Shown here: positions 48,548 to 58,246 of the stretch, one piece after another | How positions within the stretch are numbered: the first letter of the stretch is position 1 | How the letters are laid out: every line of letters begins with the position of its first letter | Assembly (NCBI GenBank): GCA_034509735.1 | Contig: JACGWO010000005.1 | Coordinates: 35,742,479 to 35,806,478, forward strand | Direction of reading: 5' to 3' | DNA: 64,000 nucleotides | Source of the DNA: Sesamum alatum | Taxonomy: Eukaryota > Streptophyta > Magnoliopsida > Lamiales > Pedaliaceae | Translations under genes and position numbers: made by a program | Notes under the pieces: generated by a model | What the model saw: only the letters and a program-made list of their open reading frames with translations | Told to the model about the DNA's origin: nothing | Databases searched by the model: none

Positions 48548-49521
48548 TACGACCTGCATTCTTGTATAGCTTCCTTTAAGATCCTAAAGATCTTCTTCCG
48601 AAGCATCATCAAAGCCCTGTTGCCTGAAAGACAAAAGAGCCTTATCAAATTTTCTTCTATCCTGCATTTGGATGAGTTAATTTGGCATTCATCACCACGT
48701 TTGCTGCGAAAAATTTATGGGCATTATCCTGTTAAATGCCTTTTTCTTCGCAAAACCTGTATCTCGCTACACAGTTAGTAGTAAAGATCAACAGATTTTT
48801 GTGGTATCCTGGACATATTTTGCGAAGGTTTGGATGAATTATTACCTAACAAAATATCTGCTCCTGTATCATGAAAGTAAATAGGAGGCGTCTTTACCTT
48901 GAACCAAGGTGTTCCAAATGCTCCTCCAATCATAATTTTTGCTTCTCGTATACCCTTATTGAGTACAAGAATTTTTTGTGAAAATCTCTTCTGCAATAAT
49001 GGGTAAGGATTCCATAGCTTCGCTAGGGAATACACCAGGTTTTGCCGTGCAAATCTCTGATCCTGAGTCAATATAAGCTGCAAGAGTATTCTGACTTATA
49101 TTGATCATACAACATACCAACATATATGTATATAGAAAAGGGGCTAGTCATTCAATTCTAATGGTATAAACGTCTAGAATGAATTCCATACCATTACCTT
49201 TTTCCCCCATGGTTTATGATCTTCGAGGAAACTTAACCCCAAATCATTATCCCCCTTTTCTTCGTCCTGCAATTCCGGCAACAAATATCTCATGGCCTGT
49301 TGTTTCTAGCATTCCTTCGTATCTTCCTACAACAGGTTGTTGCAAATGATATAAGTCATCACAAGGAAAATAGTTTTCTTTTTCAGTGATGTCAAATATA
49401 ACCTGAATTTGTTTCCAGCCTTCTGGGCATCTGAGTTTCACATTATCAACCATGATTGCTCGGGGCTTCAATAATTCTGGTTCCTTTCCTTTATAGGCCA
49501 TAATCCTATCTTCTGAAAATA
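48547..49521 (-). repeat. Left copy of a 975-bp direct duplication of viral MP-end/protease
   Basis: This segment repeats 51454-52428 almost base for base: the end of the movement protein (SEDRIMAYKGKEPELL) and the protease (FHDTGADILLGNN). A Tat-type fragment lies between the two copies. Single-base deletions are more frequent in this left copy. The 49247-49750 frame is a fusion of viral and Tat-derived sequence, not a gene. Confidence 0.85.
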
Positions 49522-51446
49522 CACTAATTTGGAGGAGGCTAGGGAGTATAAGAACGAAGTCTTTGGTAAAAAAATCAACGAACAAGAAGACGAAACCTTG
49601 CTCCATGCAGCCTTCGAGGAATAAGCCCTCCTCCGTAGAGGCACAATAAGTCATATCCCAGGTAGGAGCCTTCTCAGACATTTTCATGTCCCCGACAGGA
49701 GCCCCCCAAGCATAAGTCTTGCCCTTAGGCAGGATCCCTCGGAAGGACATTTGCCTGCCCCTATTGTAGGAACCTCCTAAAAAATGAGTTTTGCCCCTAG
49801 GCAGGACCCCTCGGAAGGACTTTTCCCTGCAGGAGCCTTTTCAGCATAAGTCCTGCCCCCGAGCAGAATCCCTCGGAAGGGCATTTTCCTGCCTCCCCAA
49901 GTAGGAACCTTCTCAAAAATAAGTCCTGCCTTCGAGCAGGACCCCCTCTCAAGACAAGATACTACAAATAGGTAAAATCATTTCTTTTGAAAAATATTAC
50001 TTTCACAAGTAAGTCTATTTCTTGGAAAGAATTCTCAAATGCAGATATCTACACTTATACTTTTTGCTCTTGGCAAGAAGACATATATAAAGCCCTGCTC
50101 AGAACAGGCATGCTCTAAAGATAAAGCCCTATCTTCCACAAAGGCACATAAGCCCTCCTCCGGAGAAACATCCAGTCTTCCTTCGAGCAAGTACCTAGAC
50201 ACTCCTCGGAGGGACGTTTAAGCTCTATCCCATGCAAGCACCTAAGCCGTCCTCCACGGAGGCACCTAACCCCTGCTTCGAGCGACACACCTTATCCTCC
50301 CTCTGGCGAGACCCTTAAGTCCTATTACGAGTAGGCACTCTCAAACAAGCCCTCTTCCGTGCAGAGACATAAACTTTTGCTCCGTGCATGCACTTTTTGA
50401 AAAGCCCTGCTCCCTACAGGCATGAAATAAGGTCTTCTCTTCCTACGCATGTTTATACTACTAATATCTCCTTGCAGGAAAGCGCAAAAGAATAAATGGC
50501 TCCCTCTTCGGAACAGGCTCTTGCCTCTGCAAGGCGAAAACGCCTACTCTAAAAGTGATGAAGTTGCGAGGATCAAAGGTCCGTTTGCGGCCCCCAAAAG
50601 ATCTCTATTCTAAGAGAGAGTGAAAATATCCCTCCCCCTTAGAGTGGGGGGACTGAATGATGTGCATAAAAACGGCTAGCCTAAATAAGCTCAAATGGTC
50701 CAAAAGAAAGAAATAGATCGCACGATTCCAAAGGAATACAAGGCTCAAAGTACGCCACAAGGGGGCCCAATTTGTGCCCCCAAGCCCAGAGAATGACCAG
50801 ATCAGACCCCCCGAAGGTAGTCAAGACCAGGCCCAAGGAAGACCAGATCAGGCCCCCCGAAGAAAGTCAAGACCAGGCCCAAGGGAGGACCGATTAGGTC
50901 CCCCAAAGGAAGTCAAGACCAGGCCCAGCTTAGGCCCCCTAAGGGAAGGCCCATAAATGGAGGCCCGGCCCAACTGAGAAGTCCGGATAAAAGTCGTTCG
51001 GCCTTAGCCTTATCCATGCAAGATTCCTGCCAACTACTTCCTACTTTTCAAGAGGTTTGCCCCGCAGAACTCTAAGAAGGTCGGTAACTGATCCCTTCGA
51101 GAGTCCAGGTCCGCGTAGAGTCCTTCCCCGCTCAAGAAAACTCCTCTATGACTACCAGGCCCCTTGGTTGGTATGGGAGGACGAATTTTCTACCCTCCCA
51201 ACTTCAAGAACGTCTTCTTAATTTCTAAGATCTTGAACTCTTCTCTCAATTTACACTAAACACATTTTATGCTCACTTTCTATGAGTTCTCATTATTTCC
51301 TTACTTCATTCAAGCTTATTTCCATAACTGTGCACTGACTTGAGCGTCGGAGTGCTAATGCTTTTTTTGCAGGTCTCCTTCCCAATTTGCAGAAACTCAA
51401 GCCCACCTATTCAAGTCCAAGAAGACAACTTTGATTGAGTTGCATA
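49522..51446 (+). mobile_element. 3' end of a Tat-type Gypsy element with its LTR, inside the viral sequence
   Basis: From 49650 to 49970 degenerate units resembling CCTGCCCCCGAGCAGGATCC and TCGGAAGGACATTTTCCTGC recur, typical of the repeat-rich region before the 3' LTR of Tat/Ogre elements. A polypurine tract (AGAGTGGGGGGACT, 50641-50654) precedes an LTR starting TGATGTGCATAAAAACG at 50658. The LTR has a 45-bp tandem repeat three times at about 50797-50935 (AGTCAAGACCAGGCCCA) and the phrase GACTTGAGCGTCGGAGTGCT near 51340. No 5' LTR or pol is present and no target duplication was found. Right edge approximate. Confidence 0.65.
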
Positions 51447-51453
51447 TGTCCAT

Positions 51454-52059
51454 CGACCTGCATTCTTGTATAGCTTCCTTTAAGATCCTAAGATCTTCTT
51501 CCGAAGCATCATCAAAGCCCTGTTGCCTGAAAGACAAAAGAGCCTTATCAAATTTTCTTCTATCCTGCATTTTTGGATGAGTTAATTTGGCATCATCACC
51601 ACGTTTGCTGCGAAAATTTATGGGCATTATCCTGTTAAATGCCTTTTCTCTTCGCAAAACCTGTATCTCGCTACCACAGTTAGTAGTAAAGATCAACAGA
51701 TTTTTGTGGTTATCCCGGACATATTTTGCGAAGGTTTGGATGAAATTATTACCTAACAAAATATCTGCTCCTGTATCATGAAAGTAAATAGGAGGCGTCT
51801 TTACCTTGAACCAAGGTGTTCCAAATGCTCCTCCAATCATAATTTTTGCTTCTCGTATACCCTTATTGAGTACAAGAATTTTTTGTGAAAAATCTCTTCC
51901 TGCAATAATGGGTAAGGATTCCATAGCTTCGCTAGGGAATACACCAGGTTTTGCCGTGCAAATCTCTGATCCTGAGTCAATATAAGCTGCAAAGTATTCT
52001 GACTTATATTGATCATACAACATACCAACATATATGTATATAGAAAAGGGGCTAGTCAT
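51454..52059 (-). pseudogene. Caulimovirid aspartic protease, N-terminal part of pol, truncated
   Basis: The ORF begins at 52059 with ATGA overlapping the movement-protein stop. It shows YIDSGSEICTA, a candidate active-site DSG, and further on HDTGADILLGNNF, as in retroviral-type proteases of this family. The frame stays open until the junction with Tat sequence at about 51446, so RT does not follow directly. The same segment is repeated at 48547-49521, where RT does follow. Confidence 0.75.
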
Positions 52060-53297
52060 TCAATTCTAATGGTATAAACGTCTAGAATGAATTCCATACC
52101 ATTACCTTTTCTCCCCCATGGTTTATGATCTTCGAGGAAACTTAACCCCAAAGTCATTATCCCCCTTTCTCGTCCTGCAATTCCGGCAACAAATATCTCA
52201 TGGCCTGTTGTTTCTAGCATTCCTTCGTATCTTCCTACAACAGGTTGTTGCAAATGATATAAGTCATCACAAGGAAAATAGTTTTCTTTTTCAGTGATGT
52301 CAAATATAACCTGAATTTGTTTCCAGCCTTCTGGGCATCTGAGTTTCACATTATCAACCATGATTGCTCGGGGCTTCAATAATTCTGGTTCCTTTCCTTT
52401 ATAGGCCATAATCCTATCTTCTGAAAAAGACATCCTGCTACTAAAATCAGTTCTAGAGCTAAGAACTCGATCTAAGACTGGGTGATCTTTTATCAAGATA
52501 TCAACACCTCCTATTCTAGGTATTCTAATAGGATCTGGTGTCATTACCTTAGCGAATTCCTTGAAAATTCTAGGAATCGCAATATACTCTTTCCTAAGAA
52601 ATAAATCCGAATGATGTGTGTTGGAAAGGGCATAAGCTATTCTATATGTTATAGAATATGGTCTATTCCCATCTTTCATAAGATCCTTTTTTTTAAAATC
52701 TTGATGAAGGGTTAAGACTCTACTGAAATCTTGGTCTGGTAGGTTGTATGCTATCCTAGGATGAATATCAAACATCAATTTTCTTGCATACAAATTTCCT
52801 ATCATTGTCCCAAGACAACCATCTCTTAAGTTATTGATTCTTCTATCCATTATTGACAAATGTATTTCTGAATCAATCCCTTCCTTAAAAGTTGCTTTTA
52901 TTACTACCTCAATAGCTCCTATGTGGATCCATTTCATAGTAACCGCTACTTCCTCTCTGAGTTTACTTAATTCTTCATGAATTTCTTCTTTAGGAATAAG
53001 CTGCATTTCCATCACATTACCAGTAAGTTCCATAGGAATTGCAAACTCACCTGAACTTACTTTGTAGATGATATGATGTTTCCTCTGGTTCAGTCCTATC
53101 TGGTTAAGGACTCTTCCGATCCCTCCAATCCTAAATCCATCGTATGGGCTGAGATTAGAGTCTTGTCTCATGATTCTTTCCATGGTTTTGTTTGACACCG
53201 TCAACTTTGAAAAGAATCCTGATAGACTATCTGAGGTTTGGAGCCTATCTCCTTCGTTGTAGTTACTCTGATTCGGTTGTAGATCCATCCGAATCAC
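52056..53297 (-). CDS. Caulimovirid movement protein, intact frame
   Basis: A 413-aa open frame resembles the 30K-superfamily movement proteins of Caulimoviridae, which line tubules through plasmodesmata. The central region has PYSITYRIAYALSNTHHSD. Its start overlaps the end of the coat-protein frame by 35 bp and its stop overlaps the next ATG (ATGA), pointing to translation by reinitiation in the virus. It is the only large viral ORF in the window without a frameshift. The family call rests on these short matches and on position. Confidence 0.7.
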   Translation of the reverse strand: MIRMDLQPNQSNYNEGDRLQTSDSLSGFFSKLTVSNKTMERIMRQDSNLSPYDGFRIGGIGRVLNQIGLNQRKHHIIYKVSSGEFAIPMELTGNVMEMQLIPKEEIHEELSKLREEVAVTMKWIHIGAIEVVIKATFKEGIDSEIHLSIMDRRINNLRDGCLGTMIGNLYARKLMFDIHPRIAYNLPDQDFSRVLTLHQDFKKKDLMKDGNRPYSITYRIAYALSNTHHSDLFLRKEYIAIPRIFKEFAKVMTPDPIRIPRIGGVDILIKDHPVLDRVLSSRTDFSSRMSFSEDRIMAYKGKEPELLKPRAIMVDNVKLRCPEGWKQIQVIFDITEKENYFPCDDLYHLQQPVVGRYEGMLETTGHEIFVAGIAGRERGIMTLGLSFLEDHKPWGRKGNGMEFILDVYTIRIE

Positions 53298-54700
53298 TCT
53301 CTATTTCTTCCTCGTAGATGCTTTCATCTGAGAGAAGATCTTCGAATTGGTAGGTTGGTACCAAATCCCCATAGTAGACTGCATCTAGGATATCGTTTGT
53401 GGCTTCAAACTGGCGTAATTCACCACGTTTCTGCGGGCAATCTGGGGAGATATGTCCCTTTGCTCCGCACGTCCAGCAGTTGCAATCCTTAAAACTTTCA
53501 TTAGCTCGGGTATGGGCTCTTCTGAAAGTTCTTCGTGTAGGGGTTCGTCCTATGGATTTCGCCTCTGATCGTCTAGATCCTTGGGATGAAGCCCTTGTTG
53601 GTCCTGTTCTCTGTCCAGATTTGTATGATCTGGCTTTTGATTTAGACCACCATGATCTTCTTCTAAAAGAGGATTTTCTGGAACTCCTGGAATAAGAGTC
53701 ACCACCTTGCTTTCTCCTCTTCTTTTGTTCTCTTGATTCTCCTATAATAGTTGGAAAATCATTATTATCACAACAGAGAGGGGTTCTTTTGATTTTACCT
53801 CTCAGTCTCTTCATGTTCTTTTGGACGGATGCTTGGTAACACCAATCCTTCAGTTTGTCTTTAAGAAAAGACATCCTCCTTGCAACTGAATCTAGTTGCC
53901 CTGCAGGTACTTTGTAAGATTGTATCAACATTTCCCTCCATGGGCTGCAGATCTTTGCAAAGAATATTGGGGCGGCTACTTCGGTTGTTACCCCACTCTG
54001 GAAGAAGTATTTGCGGAACCAATAGATATATTCGTCTACAGCACAGATACTTCTTAACTCGAGACCAAAGAGAGCTTGTGTATACTCCCTAGCCTTTTCT
54101 GTTCTGCTTCCTTCGAAGTATCCATCTCCGATGAAATGGATCTTGATTAGCCTTCCGAGCTATTCGCAATTGCACTTTTAGACTCTCCTTCAAGGATGCT
54201 TGCTTTGGTCTCTTCTGGGGTATTATCCCATCCGATCTTTACCGACCCTTCTAAGCTTAACTCCAAAAGTTTTATGAAGTTATCCTTGGTAGTTCCAACG
54301 TAGTTGCTGCAATTTTCATGGCTGCAACCCATTCATCTATCAGCTTCTCGATGTTTCGGAAGTCGATAACATCCAGATTGAGAATCGTGCCATATGGATG
54401 TAAGGGCTGGAGCATGGTCCTTGCCCATGGTGTGTTCTCAGACACTCGTCTTGGATTCCTTCCTGGATTTTCTCGCAATCTTGTCGCCACGAAGGTAGGG
54501 GTAGCATTGGTGTGAAAATCTGTACCTTCTCTCATTGGATGATCCTGCGGTGGATCATTCGAACCTGTGCTTCCCTCCGGTGGTGGTAAAGCTGGAGCGA
54601 CCTCATTGGTTTGGATATTAACCAAATCCACAATCCCTAGTTGGGAAAAGGATTCAGCTAACTCTTGTAGATCTGATAGATCCACTCTAGATATCTCCAT
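53263..54700 (-). pseudogene. Caulimovirid coat protein, frameshifted
   Basis: The 5' part (54700-54272) includes ILNLDVIDFRNIEKLIDEWV. Two frame changes follow (about 54272-54332 and near 54150). The 3' part (53931-53263) is basic (KKRRKQGG, SFRRRSWWSKSKARS), then carries the zinc knuckle CWTCGAKGHISPDC, then an acidic tail, the arrangement of caulimovirid coat proteins. The start overlaps the stop of the preceding ORF as TAATG. It lies upstream of the movement protein, unlike badnaviruses, where movement precedes coat. Confidence 0.75.
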
Positions 54701-55086
54701 TATTTTATGGATTTGATGATCTCGATGATTTGTTCCTCTTGTGTCTTTGGCTTCGAGATCTCCTTCGTCTTTCCTTTCTGATGTAGGAAAGATACTGGTC
54801 CAAGGGCGTCCCTGATGCGTTCCTGATGAGATCTGGATGTCTCAAGGGTATTCCTTTGATTTCTTCTCAGATCTGTAACTTCAATCTTCAGATCTGTGAG
54901 ATCCTTTTGTTGATCTAGTAGGATTTTTAAGATCTCATCCATCTTTTGGTTCAAGAGGTCTATTTTCATAGGTATATGGATTAGCCTATGTCCATAGTCT
55001 TGAACTGTCTTTTGTACCTCTCTAAGGTCCTGAGAGTACTTCGAGGTATCCGGTTCGAGTTCCTTCCAATTAGTTCCTTTAATCAT
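54700..55086 (-). CDS. Caulimovirid small ORF 2, coiled-coil protein
   Basis: The 128-aa frame has a predicted coiled coil around IDLLNQKMDEILKILLDQQK with heptad-spaced Leu/Ile. It is basic at the C terminus. By size, position and coiled coil it resembles virion-associated or DNA-binding proteins of caulimovirids; this is inference. Its ATG overlaps the stop of the preceding ORF (ATGATTAA) and its stop overlaps the coat-protein ATG. Confidence 0.6.
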   Translation of the reverse strand: MIKGTNWKELEPDTSKYSQDLREVQKTVQDYGHRLIHIPMKIDLLNQKMDEILKILLDQQKDLTDLKIEVTDLRRNQRNTLETSRSHQERIRDALGPVSFLHQKGKTKEISKPKTQEEQIIEIIKSIK

Positions 55087-55384
55087 TATTTTTAGAACTG
55101 TATTTTTTCAGGAATATACCTGTTCCGGATCTCCTGGCTGAGATTCTTCCATGGATCTCAGCTCCCTGTAGACGTCTCACTGCATTTCGCGGTAACGTCT
55201 CTCGAACATGGCGATTTCTGTGCCATTCCTCTCTTTCTTCTTTTGGAAGAAATGACGCATAGACCAACCTCGGACTGTTGGCGATATTTCTAAGAATTTC
55301 CATAAGAAACTTTGTTTTCTGTATTTTCAGAATCTGAAAATACTCCCTGTTTTCAGTGTAACTCGAACTTTCGTTTGGTTCCAT
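55079..55384 (-). CDS. Caulimovirid small ORF 1
   Basis: Starting at the ATG at 55384 the frame gives 101 aa (MEPNESSSYT...). The open frame extends upstream to 55501 through the primer-binding site, so the later start is preferred. It contains SPRLVYASFLPKEEREEW. I do not recognise a family with certainty; the first ORF after the primer site is of unknown function in several genera. Confidence 0.5.
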   Translation of the reverse strand: MEPNESSSYTENREYFQILKIQKTKFLMEILRNIANSPRLVYASFLPKEEREEWHRNRHVRETLPRNAVRRLQGAEIHGRISARRSGTGIFLKKYSSKNND

Positions 55385-55459
55385 GTTTTTAAAGATCTCC
55401 TCCGTTAGGGATAAAATATCAATATATAATATAAACAAACATTTCTTCAATAAACCTAG

Positions 55460-55471
55460 GCTCTGATACCA
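55460..55471 (-). promoter_or_regulatory. Caulimovirid primer-binding site
   Basis: On the minus strand TGGTATCAGAGC matches the 3' end of plant initiator tRNA-Met exactly, the universal primer of caulimovirid minus-strand synthesis. It lies about 215 bp inside the right end of the composite and 76 bp upstream of ORF 1. Confidence 0.88.
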
Positions 55472-56091
55472 TCTTGGGTGAGCATGTGCTAAATTTATCA
55501 AAGGGACACAATTTGGACTAAAGTGTTAGTGAAAAGCTGCAATAGGGGTAAAATTGTCCGAAATACTGCCAGAGGACCAAAATTACACATTTTTTGAAAG
55601 TTACAGAACCAAAATTAAAACAGAGAAACTTAAAGGACTAAAATTAATAGATGGTAAAGTTAACGGACTAAACTAATACTTTCCCCTATTTGTCCTTAGT
55701 GGAATTGATTTAAGTGCTTAGTGCTATTGTTATTGCTTAGTGCATTTCTATTGCTTTGTACAAATTTCGCGATTAAATATCTCCGGTTCGTACAAAAATA
55801 TTACTGTGTGCATATTGTTTAGAATATATTCTGCTCAGTGTGATTATATTCTGCTGTGTGATTCTTGTTAACTCTGATATATAATTGCTTAGTGCAATTT
55901 TTGATATTATATACTGCTTTGTGCACATTTCTATCGTTTTTCAAAGACTTCAACCAACCCCTTTTCTATTCCTCACTTGGCCGAGCCCTAGAGGCTATCG
56001 GGTATCTGGTTGAGGTAGAGAAGGTTCCCTTTACTGTCGTTATTATACCTGCATTTGTTGTCATTATATCTTTGTAACGACTGTATACAAC

Positions 56092-56889
56092 TTGCATCCT
56101 TTTGGTGGAAAATCTGATTTTTCGATATGGCAACAAAAGATGAAGGGTATTTTGTTTCAGCAAATTTTTTTTAAGGCCATTGATGGTAAATATGTTGATA
56201 ATGTTTCTAGTGATAAAAAGTTTGAAAACAATGAGTATGCCTACTCTTCCATTATTCTCAATTTGTCTGATTCTGTAATTAGAAAAGTAGGAAAATAGAA
56301 TTCCGCTAAAGAACTTTGGGAGAAATTAGAAGAATTATATACTGAAAATTCACTACCTAGTAAGCTGTTCTTGCTTGAAAAATTCTTTCGTTATAAACTA
56401 GATCTGTCTAAGAACATTGAGGAGAATTTGGATGAATTCACTAAATTAATCCAAAACATTAAGTTGACAGGGGATAAGAACCTAAATGAGTACTCTCCCA
56501 TAGTTTTACTAAATGCCATCCCAGAAGATTACAGTAATGTCAAAGCTGGCATTAAGTATGGTAGAGACCAGGTTAATTTAGAGACTGTTATTAATGGTTT
56601 GAAAAGTAAGGAGATGGACATTAAGGCAAATAAACCTAATCAAAACCAACTTGAAGTAATTTTTGTTAGGAATAAGAACTCAGATTACAAATATAGGAGT
56701 CATGACAAATCTAGGTCTAGGGGTGATAGAAACAGAGATGATAAGGTTAAAGAAAGACGATGCTATAACAGTGGGATTAAGGGTCATTACATCAAAGACT
56801 GTAGAAAACCAAAAAGAGATAATAGGGACAAGGACTATAATGAAGAAGAAGCCAATGCAATAATTGAAGAAAGTCTAGGAGAAGTCTAG
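56092..56889 (+). pseudogene. Copia-type gag remnant, unit 2 copy
   Basis: A single frame from HPFGGKSDFSIWQQKMKGIL to NAIIEESLGEV is broken only by TAG at 56296-56298, the same stop as in unit 1 (24163). The zinc knuckle reads CYNSGIKGHYIKDC, with Ser for the second Cys. The lack of other lesions shows how little this right half has decayed. Confidence 0.8.
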
Positions 56890-57813
56890 TAATTATATAG
56901 TCCTATGGAACTTGTCTCCTTTTTCTATATTCTTTACTAACCCAAACTTGCAAGTTTGTGTATCTGTTTTGTAGGTACCCTCTAAGTGTCCCGGGCGTAA
57001 TTATGGCTATGATGATAGCCGAGATCCGACCTTGGTATTGGTTTCCTTCATGGGTCCTGATCCAAGGTAGAGGTTGTTGGAATTGTGTGGCCCATGACCC
57101 ATGAATTGGTAGGCCCGACTCACGGGCCCAACCCACAACCTTGGAGGCTCATTTCACCATCACTTAATGGCCCAATCTGTCAAGGCCCACCTTCACTACC
57201 CGACCTGGCCCAGAACCCGTGTGACCTATGTCCCTCACATTTATTGTTTTGCCCTAAAATCTGATTCCTCATTTTCTCCTTGCAATCTGTCCCTGCCATC
57301 ATTCTCTCTCCCTCTCAAATGTCTCCTTGGGTTCCCACTTTTTCTCCTTCATTGCGATGGCATCGAAATCATGCTCCACCGCCCTTTCTCGCCTCTGTTT
57401 CCTCACCATCGTCTCATATAAAAGAGTCCTTATCCATCTTGTGTGGTAGACAACAAGTGTGAGTACAAAGCCTTCATCTCCCTACTCCATTCTTGGAAAA
57501 ACCATAAGTTCCTTCATGGAAATCGTGTAGTTGTGATCCTTTGTGGAAAGACCTTTGTGGTAGTGTTGTGATCCTTTGTGGATCATGGTCCTTTGTGGAC
57601 AAGGGCCTTTGTGGTGGTGTTTGAGTAACAAGTTGTGGAAGCCGGCCTTCTTTGTGGCCGTGAGTTTCCTTCGGATCTCGGCTCGGTGAGCCTTAGAAAT
57701 TGTTAGGGAATTTGTATTTTTCATATTTCATTTGTAAGTTGTATTATATTTGGCCTGTAATAATAAGGTAGGATTATTGTTTGTGTTCGTCACTGAAGGA
57801 CTGAGGTCCAACA

Positions 57814-58110
57814 ATTATGTTTGCTCGTTATGGTTTATCTATTTCTAAATTTATAGGGCAAGGATATGATGGAGTCTCAAATATGAGAGGTTAATTTCAT
57901 GCTTTGGAGACACTAATTCATAAGGAAAATCCATTTGTTTTTTACATCCATTGCTTTGTCCACCAATTACAAGTGGTGGTTGATTTTGTTGCTAAAAATA
58001 TATCATGGTTGTTTGTGACCTTTTCAATTATATAAGTATAATTGTGAATGTTGTAGGTACTTCGTGTAAAAGAAGAGGCAATTAAGAACAATGGTTTTAT
58101 TCTATTTATG
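57814..58110 (+). pseudogene. hAT (DUF4371) transposase remnant, 3' part, unit 2
   Basis: Continuation of the gene cut at 43571; QGYDGVSNM and FYIHCFVHQLQVVVDFVAKN are readable, with a stop. Tail-to-tail with dioxygenase copy 4. Confidence 0.7.
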
Positions 58111-58246
58111 AATTTCCATCTTTTTATACTTTTCCAACTTCTTCCATTTCAACGGTCCAAACAGAAATTAACATTTATTCTTTTATCTGTATTGTGAGAG
58201 TAAGGTTCACAAGTTGCCACTGCCAATGCCACTGCAGGACCATTGA

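Larger units (their letters stand above)
44980..55686 (-). mobile_element. TIR composite element carrying a whole caulimovirid genome
   Basis: Outer ends are GGGGAAAGGATACTTTCGTCC at the left and, reversed, GGGGAAAGTATTAGTTTAGTCC at the right: 8 exact terminal bases, then a diverged repeat rich in GGTCCTTTAACTTT phrases over about 200 bp on each side. Flanks are TATTTATCC (44971-44979) and TATTTGTCC (55687-55695), and unit 1 has one TATTTGTCC at 23554-23562. These are hallmarks of a DNA transposon with 9-bp duplication, most like Mutator. Caulimovirids encode no integrase and make no such duplication. Inside, on the minus strand, are primer site, small ORFs, coat, movement, protease, RT, RNase H, one more ORF and a promoter. 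No transposase is seen. A related copy starts at 60508. Confidence 0.82.
43571..57813 (+). mobile_element. Gag-only LTR element, unit 2 copy, split by a pararetroviral composite
   Basis: The 5' LTR is 43571-44297 and the 3' LTR 57075-57813. Flanks are GTTAT (43566-43570) and ATTAT (57814-57818, one change). The primer-binding site TGGTATCAAGC (one base lost) follows at 44299. The GCTTAGTGC motif field runs to 44979, is interrupted by the 10.7-kb composite, and continues from 55696. This is the same insertion event as 22132-25686, copied by the segmental duplication and then used as a target. Confidence 0.85.

Noticed and set aside
49247..49750. 167-aa minus-strand frame that looked like a new viral protein
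   Set aside because: Only its C-terminal half is the movement-protein end; the N-terminal half is antisense Tat element, so it is a junction artefact.
52056..55384. An active, episome-producing virus
   Set aside because: The coat protein is frameshifted, pol is split by a Tat fragment, copy 1 RT has many frameshifts and copy 2 RT has YIND; nothing in the window is an intact genome.
43571..57813. Interpreting the pair of LTRs 13 kb apart as a large autonomous Copia element
   Set aside because: The interior is the gag-only leader split by a viral composite on the opposite strand; the RT there is caulimovirid, not Copia.
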